From positions 62,001 through 126,000 of the forward strand of contig CAIMDB010000034.1 of assembly GCA_903839675.1 (NCBI GenBank): a stretch of 64,000 bases of DNA, read 5' to 3'. The notes under the pieces are model-generated. The model had not been told where the DNA came from and did no database searches. It saw nothing but the letters and a program-made list of their open reading frames with translations. Positions 8,060-17,541 of this stretch are shown here, in pieces. Both the position numbers and the translations under genes were made by a program. Within the stretch, counting starts at the first letter, position 1, and the number at the start of each line of letters is the position of its first letter. This DNA comes from an uncultured Sphingomonadales bacterium. GTDB taxonomy: Bacteria; Pseudomonadota; Alphaproteobacteria; Sphingomonadales; Sphingomonadaceae.

Positions 8060-9316
8060 TTACGCTGCTGGCGTCTGGTCAACCCAGAGGAGCCAGAACT
8101 GCGCGACGTCCTTGCGGGCCGCGCCAGTGACAGCCTGAAAAGCTGCGCGTGCGTCATCTTTTTGGCCCGAGCGCGCCAAAGCGATGCCGAGACGTGTGTT
8201 GACGACGTCGGCGTCTATGCCGCCCTTCTTCTGCGCAAGGCGGAAAAGATCGATGGCCTTCGCATAATCGCCATAAGCGAGATAGGCGCTGCCAGTGTTG
8301 GCGGCGAGCCTACCGTCAGCGGCCGCCGGAGCGCGCTTCTCATCGCTGACCACCGATGCCTTGTCCGATGGGATCTTTGCGTTCGCATCGGTAAGACGTT
8401 CAGCAACAGCGCGGCTTGATTTGCTAACGGCGCCCGTCGCAAAGCCTTCTTCGATGACGGTCTTGGCTTCACCGGGCAGTGCACCGGTGATGGCAAGAGT
8501 TGCATATTCGAAGAAGTCACGTTCCCCCGCCAAGGCCTTGGTATCGTGCATCAGACGGAACAGATCGATCAAGGTCTGATTGTCGAGGTTGGCGCTGTCA
8601 CGATAGATGACGAGCGCGCTGCGCCAGTTTTCCGGTGTCGGATAAGCGCGAACCTGTTCACGGGTCCACTTGGCCGTTTCAGCTGTCATCTTCGCTTTGT
8701 ATGCCATGGCTGCTGCGCGGCCATACCATTCCGCTGGGGCCTTGCGGCCTGCGGCCTGCTCTGCCTTCACAGCCCCATCAAGCGCCGTCAGGCCTTCAAG
8801 TGTAGTGCCCAGCTTGAAGTTGGCTTCCGCCAACAGAAGGTTTGCATCCACGCCCGGATTGCCGAGGCGGATGGCTTCCGCCAGAAACTTCTTCGCGTCC
8901 GCATAGTTGCCCGCCTGATAGGTCAGCTGGCCCGCAGCCATGTTTAGCTTGGGCGCATCAACCGGGGCGGCGCTGCCGCTTGCGATCATGGCGATGATGC
9001 CGTCCAGTTGCAGCTTCGGGTTCTTGGTCGCCTGACCAAGCGTGAGGCGTAGTGTGCCAGCGATATACTTTTCGTCGCCATTCTTGACGAAAGCTTCAGC
9101 GGCTTCAATCTTTGCAATAGCGTCGGGCGCGTTTGCCTTTACTGCAGCGTCAGCGGGAACATAAGCCGCGCGAAATTCCTTGCTCAGCTGCCAAGCTTTC
9201 GCCGGCGCTGGCTTTTCCTTCTTTTCCTTCGCTGCCATGGCAGGTGAAACTGCCAGTGGAACGGCCACACCCATTGCCAATGCAAGCCCAAATGCGGCGC
9301 GAGAAACGGTCTTCAT
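8060..9316 (-). CDS. Exported TPR-repeat protein, function unknown
   Basis: A 418-residue protein with a signal peptide (MKTVSRAAFGLALAMGVAV, cleavage probable after SPAMA) followed by a Lys/Glu/Pro-rich linker. The rest is built of TPR-like helical pairs, for example LTYQAGNYADAKKFLAEAI and AYLAYGDYAKAIDLFRLA, ending WLLWVDQTPAA. It is probably periplasmic. An upstream ATG at 9346 would place a charged extension before the signal peptide; ATG at 9316 has AGGAGG upstream and was preferred. It is a single gene, convergent with the Lrp gene and divergent from gyrA. TPR proteins mediate protein contacts; no partner is apparent. Confidence 0.8.
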   Translation of the reverse strand: MKTVSRAAFGLALAMGVAVPLAVSPAMAAKEKKEKPAPAKAWQLSKEFRAAYVPADAAVKANAPDAIAKIEAAEAFVKNGDEKYIAGTLRLTLGQATKNPKLQLDGIIAMIASGSAAPVDAPKLNMAAGQLTYQAGNYADAKKFLAEAIRLGNPGVDANLLLAEANFKLGTTLEGLTALDGAVKAEQAAGRKAPAEWYGRAAAMAYKAKMTAETAKWTREQVRAYPTPENWRSALVIYRDSANLDNQTLIDLFRLMHDTKALAGERDFFEYATLAITGALPGEAKTVIEEGFATGAVSKSSRAVAERLTDANAKIPSDKASVVSDEKRAPAAADGRLAANTGSAYLAYGDYAKAIDLFRLAQKKGGIDADVVNTRLGIALARSGQKDDARAAFQAVTGAARKDVAQFWLLWVDQTPAA

Positions 9317-9555
9317 ATCCCTTATCCTCCTGCGCGCCTGCGACAAAACAGGCGCTTAATGATGCGGCGTCCCCGCTAATGCTTTCGATCCCTGTGCACA
9401 AGCGGAACCATACGCAATGGTCTGACGACCTTCGGCTGAACGGCGTTTGAACCAGTCCACAGATACTGTCCTACCTAAGCCGTTGTTGCTGGCCTTTTGT
9501 GACGTGGCAGACTAGGCAAATTGCAGCATAATTACACATCTCGAAAGTCAGTTTT

Positions 9556-12276
9556 TTGAGCACCGACGCACCGATTATCACAGACCCGTCCGACATCTCC
9601 CCCGTCAGCATCGTTGACGAGATGAAGTCGAGTTATCTCGACTATGCCATGTCCGTTATCGTGTCGCGCGCGCTGCCTGACGTGCGGGATGGTCTGAAGC
9701 CGGTGCATCGCCGCATTTTGTTCGCAGCACAGGAAGGTGGGTTCGTTCCGGGCCGTCCATACCGCAAGTCGGCCAAGATCGTCGGCGACGTGATGGGTAA
9801 CTATCACCCGCATGGCGACTCCTCCATCTATGACGCATTGGCGCGCCTTGCCCAGGATTGGTCAATGCGGCTGATGCTGATGGATGGTCAGGGCAACTTC
9901 GGCTCGATGGACCCCGATCCACCAGCCTCCATGCGCTATACCGAAGCGCGCCTTGCCAAGCCGGCGATGGCGCTGCTGGAAGATCTCGACAAGGATACCG
10001 TCGATTTCCAGCCGAACTATGATGGCTCGCGCGAAGAGCCGCGCGTTCTTCCGGCACGCTTCCCCAACCTGCTCGTCAACGGTGCCGGTGGCATCGCAGT
10101 CGGCATGGCGACGAACATTCCACCGCACAATCTGGGTGAAGTCATCAACGCCTGCCTTGCGCTGATGGAAAACGGCGCCATCACCAATGAAGAGCTGATG
10201 GACATCGTGCCTGCGCCCGATTTCCCAACAGGCGGTCTCATCCTCGGCCTGTCCGGCGCGCGCTCTGCCTACACCACCGGTAAGGGCTCGATCATTGTCC
10301 GGTCACGGCACATCATTGAAGAAGGCCGCGGCGATCGCCAGTCGATCGTCCTCACCGAAATCCCCTATCAGCAGGGTAAGAACGCGCTGGTCGAGAAGAT
10401 CGCAGAAGCGGCCAAGGACAAGCGAATTGAAGGCATCTCAGACATCCGCGATGAGTCCAACCGTGAAGGCGTCCGCGTCGTTGTGGAACTCAAGCGGGAT
10501 GCGACGGCGGAAGTCGTGCTCAACCAGCTGTGGCGTCACACCCCTGCCCAGTCGAGCTTCCCGGCGAATATGCTCGCCATCCGTGGCGGCCGACCCGAAA
10601 CGCTGACGCTGCGCGACATCATCGACGCATTTGTGAAGTTCCGTGAAGAGGTCATCACGCGCCGCTCCAAGTTTGAGCTCAACAAGGCACGGGAACGTGC
10701 GCACATCTTGCTCGGCCTCGTCATTGCCGTCACAAATCTGGATGAAGTCGTGCGGATAATCCGTAGTTCTTCCAGCCCCGCGGAAGCCCGCGAAAAGCTG
10801 GGCGGACGCGATTGGCCCGTGGCCGAAATCGCGAGCTACATTAAGCTCGTTGAAGCCGTCGAAACTGAGATCACTGGCGAAACATACCGGCTTTCAGAAA
10901 CGCAAATCCGCGCGATCCTCGAGTTGCGCCTGCACCGCCTGACGGCCCTTGGTCGCGATGAAATCGGCTCCGAACTGAAGGGGCTCGCCGCCTCGATTGA
11001 AGAGTTGCTGGCGATCCTGGCCGACCGTGTGAAGCTCTACGCGGTTATGCGAGACGAATTGGTCGCGGTGCGTGATGAATTCGCAACGCCGCGCCGCTCG
11101 GAAATTGCACCGGCGGGCGACAGCATTGACGATGAAGACCTGATCGAACGTGAAGACATGGTCGTCACCGTCACGGTCGATGGTTATATCAAGCGCACCA
11201 CGCTCGACACCTTCCGCGCGCAGAAGCGCGGCGGCAAGGGCCGTTCGGCGATGTCCACCAAGGATGAAGACGTCGTCACCGAATTGTTCGTGACAAGCAC
11301 GCACACGCCGGTGCTGTTCTTCTCCACGCTGGGCAAGGTCTACCGCATGAAGGTCTGGCGCCTGCCGGAAGGTGGGCCAAACACGCGCGGCCGCCCGATG
11401 ATCAATCTTTTGCCGCTGGCTAAGGATGAGACGATCTCGACCGTGCTGCCGTTGCCGGAAGACGAGAATGAATGGGGCAAGCTCCACGTCATGTTCGCGA
11501 CGGCCAAGGGCTCGGTCCGCCGCAACAGCATGGATGCCTTCACCAACGTGCCGTCCAACGGCAAGATCGCGATGAAATTTGAAGGCGAAGATGCCGATGA
11601 TCGCCTGATTGGTGTTGCCCTGCTGACGGAAGAGGACGACGTCCTTCTCGCCTCACGCAATGGCCGCGCGATCCGCTTCATGGGCACCGACATCCGGGAG
11701 TTCCAGAGCCGCAACTCGACGGGCGTTCGTGGGATGACGCTGAAGGATGGCGACGAAGTGATGTCGTTGACAATTCTGCGGCGCTCGGGCGCGACACCAG
11801 AAGAGCGTGAAGCGTATATGCGCGCCGCCGCTTGGAAGGATAATGACAATGAACCGACGTTGTCAGCCGAGCGCATGGCCGAAATGGCAGAGCGGGAGCA
11901 GTTCATCCTCACCGTCTGCGCCAATGGCTATGGTAAGCGCTCCAGCTCATATGAGTATCGCCGGACGAACCGAGGCGGTCAGGGCATTACCAATATCGAC
12001 AACATCGCCCGCAACGGCCCTGTTGTTGCCAGCTTCCCTGCCCGCGATGGCGAACAGATCATGCTCGTCACTGATCAGGCCAAGATGATCCGCATGGAAG
12101 TTTCCGGAATGCGCGTCATCGGCCGCAACACAGCGGGTGTCCGCCTATTCGATGTTGCCAATGCTGAACATGTCGTCAGCGCGGCACTGATCGGAGATAC
12201 CGGCGATGAAGCTGAAGAGGCGGACATCGATCCAGCCACGGAAGCGAGCGACACCACCTCCGACGCATCGGAGTGA
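9556..12276 (+). CDS. gyrA: DNA gyrase subunit A
   Basis: GyrA cuts and rejoins DNA in the A2B2 gyrase that introduces negative supercoils. The 906-residue protein has the winged-helix/breakage domain with active-site Tyr128 (SMRYTEARL), the quinolone-determining segment [12 protein letters not shown], a coiled-coil tower, and a six-bladed C-terminal domain opening with the GyrA box QKRGGKG. The Ser83 and Asp87 positions (E. coli numbering) are the wild-type Ser and Asp. The start is TTG at 9556; no ATG in frame precedes the conserved part. The tail is acidic ([16 protein letters not shown]). A strong terminator follows. gyrB is not in the window. Confidence 0.98.
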   Translation: MSTDAPIITDPSDISPVSIVDEMKSSYLDYAMSVIVSRALPDVRDGLKPVHRRILFAAQEGGFVPGRPYRKSAKIVGDVMGNYHPHGDSSIYDALARLAQDWSMRLMLMDGQGNFGSMDPDPPASMRYTEARLAKPAMALLEDLDKDTVDFQPNYDGSREEPRVLPARFPNLLVNGAGGIAVGMATNIPPHNLGEVINACLALMENGAITNEELMDIVPAPDFPTGGLILGLSGARSAYTTGKGSIIVRSRHIIEEGRGDRQSIVLTEIPYQQGKNALVEKIAEAAKDKRIEGISDIRDESNREGVRVVVELKRDATAEVVLNQLWRHTPAQSSFPANMLAIRGGRPETLTLRDIIDAFVKFREEVITRRSKFELNKARERAHILLGLVIAVTNLDEVVRIIRSSSSPAEAREKLGGRDWPVAEIASYIKLVEAVETEITGETYRLSETQIRAILELRLHRLTALGRDEIGSELKGLAASIEELLAILADRVKLYAVMRDELVAVRDEFATPRRSEIAPAGDSIDDEDLIEREDMVVTVTVDGYIKRTTLDTFRAQKRGGKGRSAMSTKDEDVVTELFVTSTHTPVLFFSTLGKVYRMKVWRLPEGGPNTRGRPMINLLPLAKDETISTVLPLPEDENEWGKLHVMFATAKGSVRRNSMDAFTNVPSNGKIAMKFEGEDADDRLIGVALLTEEDDVLLASRNGRAIRFMGTDIREFQSRNSTGVRGMTLKDGDEVMSLTILRRSGATPEEREAYMRAAAWKDNDNEPTLSAERMAEMAEREQFILTVCANGYGKRSSSYEYRRTNRGGQGITNIDNIARNGPVVASFPARDGEQIMLVTDQAKMIRMEVSGMRVIGRNTAGVRLFDVANAEHVVSAALIGDTGDEAEEADIDPATEASDTTSDASE

Positions 12277-12280
12277 CACA

Positions 12281-12312
12281 AAAAAGCCCCGGCCAAAAGG
12301 TCGGGGCTTTTT
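12281..12312. terminator. Bidirectional rho-independent terminator of gyrA and rpmE
   Basis: AAAAAGCCCCGG, loop CCAAAAGG, then TCGGGGCTTTTT: a GC-rich stem with A-run and T-run on the two sides, five bases after the gyrA stop and 26 before the rpmE stop on the other strand. Confidence 0.92.
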
Positions 12313-12337
12313 CGTATCGGTAAAGACCGGAAGCGGA

Positions 12338-12565
12338 TTAGCGCTTGAGCGAGAGACCGCCGAAACGCTTGTTGAACTTCGCAACCTGACCCGCAGAGTC
12401 CATCAGACGCGCCGAACCACCGGTCCATGCCGGGTGCGCAAGCGGATCAATGTCGAGGACCATCGTGTCGCCTTCCTTGCCCCAGGTGGAGCGGGTTTCG
12501 AACACAGTACCGTCGGTCATCTGGACCTTGATCATGTGGTAATCGGGATGGCCTTCTTTTTTCAT
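12338..12565 (-). CDS. rpmE: 50S ribosomal protein L31
   Basis: A 75-residue protein matching L31 along its length: [19 protein letters not shown], then [11 protein letters not shown], then [13 protein letters not shown] and [11 protein letters not shown]31 bridges the ribosomal subunits. The zinc-binding cysteines of the C+ form are absent, so this is the zinc-independent type. The ribosome site GGAG lies ten bases before the ATG. A compact hairpin sits just upstream in the leader (12583-12600) and could control expression. It converges on gyrA and lies downstream of fabZ. Confidence 0.97.
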   Translation of the reverse strand: MKKEGHPDYHMIKVQMTDGTVFETRSTWGKEGDTMVLDIDPLAHPAWTGGSARLMDSAGQVAKFNKRFGGLSLKR

Positions 12566-12582
12566 TGTCTTGCTCCAAATGT

Positions 12583-12600
12583 GACTGGTTCCGACCAGTC
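12583..12600 (-). promoter_or_regulatory. Hairpin in the rpmE mRNA leader
   Basis: A perfect inverted repeat GACTGGT / ACCAGTC (7 bp) closing a four-base loop (CGGA on the minus strand), ending 17 bases before the rpmE start codon. It is not followed by a T-run, so it is not an obvious terminator. Ribosomal-protein leaders for L31 are known in other bacterial groups; a regulatory role here is inferred from position only. Confidence 0.45.
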
Positions 12601-12628
12601 CGGAATGCGGGAAAGCGCGGCCTTTAAC

Positions 12629-12658
12629 CGCTGATCATGCTCTTGGCAAGGATCAGCG
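12629..12658 (-). repeat. Inverted repeat downstream of fabZ
   Basis: CGCTGATC and GATCAGCG form an 8-bp stem with a 14-base loop directly after the fabZ stop codon. There is no T-run. It could stabilise the 3' end of the fabZ transcript or act as a weak terminator before rpmE. Confidence 0.4.
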
Positions 12659-12660
12659 TG

Positions 12661-13110
12661 TCAGGCCGGTGGATCAGCGATCATGGCAGTGAAGTTGGCT
12701 TCCGCTGCAAGCTTGCCATCGAGCAAAGCCCGCCCGGCAAATTTGCAGACGCTCGCCCGCTTCTGGATGAACTCGGCTTCCAAGGTAAGGAGGCAGCCCG
12801 GTTCCACAGGCGTGCGGAACTTGGCCCCATCAATGGCCATGAAATAGACGAGCTTGCCGGAGCCAGCGAGGCCAAGCGACTCAATCGCGAGAACGCCTGC
12901 GGCCTGCGCCAGCGCCTCAATGATTAAAACACCCGGCATGATGGGCCGACCGGGGAAATGCCCCTGAAAAAACGGCTCGTTGATCGTGACGGCCTTGATT
13001 GCACGGATCGACTGATCCGGAACAATCTCCTCCACACGATCAACAAGCAACATAGGGTAACGGTGCGGCAGCGCCGCCAATATTGCGCGAATGTCGAGCG
13101 ACCCTGCCAT
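12661..13110 (-). CDS. fabZ: (3R)-hydroxyacyl-ACP dehydratase FabZ
   Basis: FabZ dehydrates 3-hydroxyacyl-ACP in fatty-acid elongation. The 149-residue hot-dog-fold protein has the catalytic histidine in [12 protein letters not shown] and the catalytic glutamate in [11 protein letters not shown], preceded by [13 protein letters not shown]. An adjacent GTG (13113) gives one more residue; ATG at 13110 is preferred. It lies 21 bases after ompH in the bamA-ompH-fabZ order common in proteobacteria; lpxD, usually between ompH and fabZ, and lpxA, which often follows fabZ, are not present here. Length and motifs are fully typical. Confidence 0.96.
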   Translation of the reverse strand: MAGSLDIRAILAALPHRYPMLLVDRVEEIVPDQSIRAIKAVTINEPFFQGHFPGRPIMPGVLIIEALAQAAGVLAIESLGLAGSGKLVYFMAIDGAKFRTPVEPGCLLTLEAEFIQKRASVCKFAGRALLDGKLAAEANFTAMIADPPA

Positions 13111-13131
13111 CACCTTATCCCTATCGTTCGC

Positions 13132-13752
13132 TTAGCGGCCCTGAGGCTGCGGCGCGGCAGGAGCTGTCTGCGCACCCGGACGGTTCTGACCGGGCTGCCA
13201 GTTGGCTGGCGGCGTGATCGACACGTTGGGAACGAGAACGTTGAGTTCGTTCACAATGTCCTGTGTCAGATCGGTGCCGGGCGTGTTCTTGATGACGGCG
13301 CCACGCTGCAACAGCAGGGCGACCTTCTTCTTCGCCATGGCCGCAGTCACGGCTGCATCCAGCTTCGTGTCGATCTGTTCAAGTACATAGGCGTTCACGC
13401 GCTCGATCGGATCGCTCAGACGGCCGAGTTCTTCCTGAGCCGCACGCTGCTTGTCCTGAATGGCTTTCGCCTGTGTCTGCAACGTCGGATTGTTCGGATT
13501 TGTCTTTTGGTCAGCCTGGAACTTGACGATCATTGCGTTGAGTTCTGCCTGAAGAACGCGCGAACGCGATTCCACTTGGTCATACGTCGCCTTGTACGTC
13601 ACGCGCATCTGCTCATCAGCGAGCTTAGCTGCAGCCGATGTGCCAAGCACCTGCTGCACGTCTGTATAGGCAACCGTTTGCGCCATGACTGGTGCTGCCG
13701 GAGCAAGTGCGAGCGCGGAGGCCGCAACGATAAATTTGGTCATTGTCTTCAT
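13132..13752 (-). CDS. OmpH/Skp-family periplasmic chaperone
   Basis: Skp-type chaperones hold unfolded outer-membrane proteins in the periplasm on the way to the BAM complex. The 206-residue product has a signal peptide (FIVAASALALAPAAPVMA, then QTVAY), a start typical of the family (VAYTDVQQVLGTS), a long coiled-coil region rich in Gln, Lys and Glu in the middle, and a Pro/Ala/Gln-rich tail. Its ATG shares a base with the bamA stop (TAATG), so it is translationally coupled to its functional partner. fabZ follows. Confidence 0.9.
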   Translation of the reverse strand: MKTMTKFIVAASALALAPAAPVMAQTVAYTDVQQVLGTSAAAKLADEQMRVTYKATYDQVESRSRVLQAELNAMIVKFQADQKTNPNNPTLQTQAKAIQDKQRAAQEELGRLSDPIERVNAYVLEQIDTKLDAAVTAAMAKKKVALLLQRGAVIKNTPGTDLTQDIVNELNVLVPNVSITPPANWQPGQNRPGAQTAPAAPQPQGR

Positions 13753-16364
13753 TAGAATTGAGTTCCTACGTTGAATGTAAACAGTTTTGGATCATCCCCG
13801 TCATGCTTGATAAGCGCCTTGGCTATATCAATCCTGAACGGACCGAACGGAGAGCGCCAATTGACGCCGAAGCCCACCGAAAGGCGTGGCTTCCATGTGT
13901 CACCCAAAAAGCGTTCTTCGAACGCCGGGACGGAGAAGATTGCTGTCGAACCTGACGCACAGGCGGCCGAGTTTGCAAACTCGGTGACCAAGCCCGACGT
14001 ATCGTTGCGGCAACGCGTCAAACCATTACGAAGGCTGTTGAGGACAGGCGTCGTGATGCCAAACACGGAACCAGCCACCGCAAAGATTGAGGGACGCAGA
14101 CCCATTTCCCGCGCGCCTGAACCCAACGGAATTTCAAGCTCCATGCGACCAAGATAGTAAGCCCGGCCACCGAGCGAGTCGTCCACGATCTGGTCACGTG
14201 CAGTGATCAACTGGCCGTTAGTATCATAAAAAAGACGCTGCACACGCGGGCCAATGCCGCGAATGTCAAAGCCCGGGAACTGCGGCTCACCCAGATAGAA
14301 GCGATCGGTCAGGCGGACCTTGTCCAGCCCTGCACCACGACTCTTCTCAAACGAGTGGACATACCCCCCCTCGCCCTGCATCGAGAAAACGAAATTACCG
14401 AACGGTTTCCAATACTTGCGCGCATCGACCGTTGTGCGCAGATACTTCACACTGCCGCCAAGGCCTGCAAAATCCTGGCTGAACAGCAGCCGGTTGCCCT
14501 TGGTCGGGCGGATACGGTTATCTAGGTTATCGAACACAAGGCTGTAGCCAACCGACGATGTCGTCCGCTTCCCGATTGCGTCGCAGAGGTAGCGACCCGC
14601 AAGGAAAGGGTCACACTGCCCGTTAAAATAATAGGTCCCCGTGTCCAAGGACACGTCGTCATAGTTGAGACCGTAACGCGCCGCGAACGACAGATATTCC
14701 GTGATCGGCACGCCCATGCGCAGTTGGAGGCCGGTCGTGACCTGTTGGTAGGTCGTCTGACGCGCCTGATTGATGAAGTTGAACGAGTTCAAATCGCGGC
14801 GGAAAATGTCGCCACCCACCGCAATGTTGCGGTCTAGGAAGTAGGGCTCGGTAAAGCCAAGTTCGATCGACTTGGAATATTGCGAGTAATTGACGCTCGC
14901 GCGCAGTTCCTGCCCCTTGCCGCGGAAATTGCGCTGACGGATCGAGAAGTTGATGATGAAGCGTTCCAGTGACGAGAAACCGGCAGACAGCTGAAGCTCG
15001 CCCGTCGCCTTTTCTTCTACATTCGCTTCAAGAACGATACGGTCTGGTGCCGAGCCAGGCTTCTGCTCAATCTCAAGCTTTTCCTGGAAGTAGCCAAGGC
15101 TCTGGATACGATCAGATGAACGCTTGACCTGGAAGCTGTTGAAGGGATCGCCCTCGGCCAAACGGAATTCGCGGCGGACGACCTTGTCCTGCGTCACCGT
15201 GTTGCCGTTGATGTCGATACGCTCAACATAAACACGCGGCGCGTCGCCGATTTTATAGGCGATCGACATGGTCAGCGTGTCCTTGTCACGCTGGAACTCC
15301 GGGTTCACTTCGGCAAAGGCATAGCCGAACAAACCGGCAGCTTCGTTGAGGCCTTCAACGGTGTCTTCAACCTGCTTGGCGTTGTACCAGGCACCCTTTT
15401 TGGTGACGAGCGCTTCTGCCTTAGGCTTGTAATCGCGCAATTCGCTCTCAACGGTCACGTCACCAAATTTGTAGCGCTGCCCTTCTTCGACAACATAAGT
15501 GACGATGAAATCACGCTTGTCCGGCGTGAGTTCTGCGGTCGCGGATGTCACGCGGAAATCGGCATAGCCTTGCGTCAGATAATACTGACGCATCTTCGAC
15601 TGGTCATAAGCCAGCTTATCGGGATCGTAGCTGTCCTTCGAAGAGAAAATACCCAGCGGGCTCGACGGCCGTGTGGCCATTTCGCTGATGATCTTCTTGT
15701 CGGAAAACTTCTCGTTGCCGAGAATGTTGATCTGGCGAACCTTGGATTTCGGGCCTTCGCTGATTTCGAAGATGATATCGACGCGGTTCTGATCAAGCGT
15801 GACCATCTTCGGTTCTACGGTTGCAGCATAGCGGCCCTGCCGCTGGTAGAGATCAATGATGCGCGCAACGTCCGCACGAACCTTGGAGCGCGTGAAAATC
15901 TGGCGTGGTGCCGCCTTGATCTCGGGGCGGATCTTCTCTTCCTTCAGGCGCTTATTGCCTTCAAGAATGATGCGGTTGATGACCGGATTTTCCTGAATTT
16001 CGATGCTCAGGTCACCTGCATTGTCCCGGATCTGAACGTCGGAGAACAATTCGGTGTCGAGCAATTCACGCAGCGCATCATCAAGCGCTTCAACCGTGTA
16101 ATTCTGGCCGGGACGCAACCGGATGTAAGACCGGACGGTGTCCGGCTCAATGCGTTGTGATCCCACGACGTTGATCGTCTTGATGACTTTCGCGGCCACT
16201 ACAGGCGCGACGGTTGTCGGTGCAATGGGCGCAGGACGCGCCGCTGGAGCCGCCGCCCGACGGCTCTGCGCGAGCGCAGGCGTCACAAGCGCGGGGAGCG
16301 CCGTCCCCAACAGCAAGGCTGTCAGGCAACGATTGCGAAAAACGGTCTTTTCAATTGCTACCAC
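13752..16364 (-). CDS. bamA: Outer membrane assembly factor BamA
   Basis: BamA folds and inserts beta-barrel proteins into the outer membrane. After a signal peptide (LTALLLGTALPALVTPALA, then Q) there is an Ala/Pro-rich linker and five POTRA domains, the first starting IKTINVVGSQRIEPDTVRSY, then a 16-strand barrel with the conserved loop-6 region (FDIRGIGPRV) and a C-terminal aromatic (GTQF). The longest frame would overlap rseP by 44 bases; GTG at 16364 lies 43 bases after the rseP stop and puts the signal peptide close to the N-terminus, giving 870 residues. The start choice is moderate. The gene runs rseP-bamA-ompH-fabZ. Confidence 0.95.
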   Translation of the reverse strand: MVAIEKTVFRNRCLTALLLGTALPALVTPALAQSRRAAAPAARPAPIAPTTVAPVVAAKVIKTINVVGSQRIEPDTVRSYIRLRPGQNYTVEALDDALRELLDTELFSDVQIRDNAGDLSIEIQENPVINRIILEGNKRLKEEKIRPEIKAAPRQIFTRSKVRADVARIIDLYQRQGRYAATVEPKMVTLDQNRVDIIFEISEGPKSKVRQINILGNEKFSDKKIISEMATRPSSPLGIFSSKDSYDPDKLAYDQSKMRQYYLTQGYADFRVTSATAELTPDKRDFIVTYVVEEGQRYKFGDVTVESELRDYKPKAEALVTKKGAWYNAKQVEDTVEGLNEAAGLFGYAFAEVNPEFQRDKDTLTMSIAYKIGDAPRVYVERIDINGNTVTQDKVVRREFRLAEGDPFNSFQVKRSSDRIQSLGYFQEKLEIEQKPGSAPDRIVLEANVEEKATGELQLSAGFSSLERFIINFSIRQRNFRGKGQELRASVNYSQYSKSIELGFTEPYFLDRNIAVGGDIFRRDLNSFNFINQARQTTYQQVTTGLQLRMGVPITEYLSFAARYGLNYDDVSLDTGTYYFNGQCDPFLAGRYLCDAIGKRTTSSVGYSLVFDNLDNRIRPTKGNRLLFSQDFAGLGGSVKYLRTTVDARKYWKPFGNFVFSMQGEGGYVHSFEKSRGAGLDKVRLTDRFYLGEPQFPGFDIRGIGPRVQRLFYDTNGQLITARDQIVDDSLGGRAYYLGRMELEIPLGSGAREMGLRPSIFAVAGSVFGITTPVLNSLRNGLTRCRNDTSGLVTEFANSAACASGSTAIFSVPAFEERFLGDTWKPRLSVGFGVNWRSPFGPFRIDIAKALIKHDGDDPKLFTFNVGTQF

Positions 16365-16407
16365 GCGCTCTCTCTCACCAAAAATTCGAAGCAGTAAACC
16401 TGCAATT

Positions 16408-17541
16408 TCATCCGTCCAAACCGGCCAGTCGCCAGAGCCCAAGCGACCCAAGATCGTTCAGCGTCACAAAAACCATCAGCGCCAGCAAAACGTACATACC
16501 CGACCGGAAAGCGAGTTCCATCGTTTTCGGACTGACAGGCCGCCGCTGAATGGCTTCGACCGCATAGAAGCTGAGATGTCCTCCATCAAGCATTGGCACT
16601 GGCAACAGGTTGATGAACCCCAAATTAATTGAGATCAAAGCGACCAGATAAACATACTCTTGCCAGCCCAATGTTGCGGCTTGTCCCGAAATTTGAGCAA
16701 TCTTGATGGGCCCACCAAGTTCCTCAACGGACCGCCGCCCGGTGATGAGTTGCCAAATGCCGTTGACCATGCGTTCCAAAATCGACGCGGTCTGCTGCAC
16801 GGCGACAATCGGCGCCTTGTACAGTGGGACAGGCTCAATCACGCGTTTCGATGTGGATCCGATACCGATGCGCCCGATCCGATAGACATTGCCGAAACGA
16901 TCCCGCTCCACAACAGAGCTGGGCGTGACCGCGAGATCAAATGTGCGTCCGGCGCGTTCCAGCGTCAGGGAAAGTTTCTCGCCGGGACGATCCTGAATGA
17001 TCGGGTAAATCTCGTCAAAGCTCTCCACCGACCGGCTGTTGATCTGGACGATGCGGTCTCCGACGCGAAGGCCAGCCTTATCCGCTGGCGATCCGGGCTG
17101 CAGAATTTCGATAACAGGCGGCGTCTTGCCCTCGCCATAAGCGACCGCAAAGGTCCCCAAAATGGCAATGGCCGCCACAAAATTTGCCAGGGGCCCGGCA
17201 AAAACGATGAAGGCCCGCTGCCAAAGCGGCTTGGCATGGAATACGCGCTCCCGCTCATCGGGTGGCAGTTGCCGCCAACGGCTGTCTTCCATGCTCGCGC
17301 CATTCATGTCACCGGCGAAGCGGACATAGCCACCAAGCGGCATCCAGGCGATTTTCCAGCGCGTTCCGTGGCGGTCTGTCCAGCCAACGATCTCACGCCC
17401 GAAGCCGATGGAAAACGCTTCAACCTGCACGCCACACCAGCGCGCCGCAAGGAAGTGCCCCATCTCATGAATGAAGACGAGCGGCCCGATGACGAGAATG
17501 AAGCACGCAATCGTCCAGAGAAGTCCGGGCGATTCCATCAT
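16408..17541 (-). CDS. rseP: Site-2 zinc protease RseP
   Basis: RseP is an inner-membrane metalloprotease that cleaves anti-sigma factors and remnant signal peptides inside the membrane. The 377-residue protein has the zinc motif HEMGH in its first transmembrane helix, a periplasmic PDZ domain (PPVIEILQPGSPADKAGLRV), and a later membrane motif NLLPVPMLDGGH that supplies the third zinc ligand. Only one PDZ domain is clear, as usual in alphaproteobacteria. The ATG overlaps the dxr stop by four bases (ATGA). Its place before bamA fits an envelope-quality role. Confidence 0.96.
   Translation of the reverse strand: MMESPGLLWTIACFILVIGPLVFIHEMGHFLAARWCGVQVEAFSIGFGREIVGWTDRHGTRWKIAWMPLGGYVRFAGDMNGASMEDSRWRQLPPDERERVFHAKPLWQRAFIVFAGPLANFVAAIAILGTFAVAYGEGKTPPVIEILQPGSPADKAGLRVGDRIVQINSRSVESFDEIYPIIQDRPGEKLSLTLERAGRTFDLAVTPSSVVERDRFGNVYRIGRIGIGSTSKRVIEPVPLYKAPIVAVQQTASILERMVNGIWQLITGRRSVEELGGPIKIAQISGQAATLGWQEYVYLVALISINLGFINLLPVPMLDGGHLSFYAVEAIQRRPVSPKTMELAFRSGMYVLLALMVFVTLNDLGSLGLWRLAGLDG

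Noticed and set aside
9556..12276. Quinolone-resistance change in GyrA
   Set aside because: The determining segment reads [12 protein letters not shown]: Ser at the Ser83 position and Asp at the Asp87 position are wild type. Ser at the next position (Ala84 in E. coli) is not a known resistance change to me.
12206..12634. Frame across the gyrA end, terminator and rpmE
   Set aside because: It crosses a strong terminator and runs antisense to rpmE; composition is an artefact of the opposite gene.
15570..16160. Long plus-strand frame opposite bamA
   Set aside because: It lies wholly antisense to the bamA POTRA region, has no ribosome site and no recognisable domain; it follows from codon bias of the real gene.
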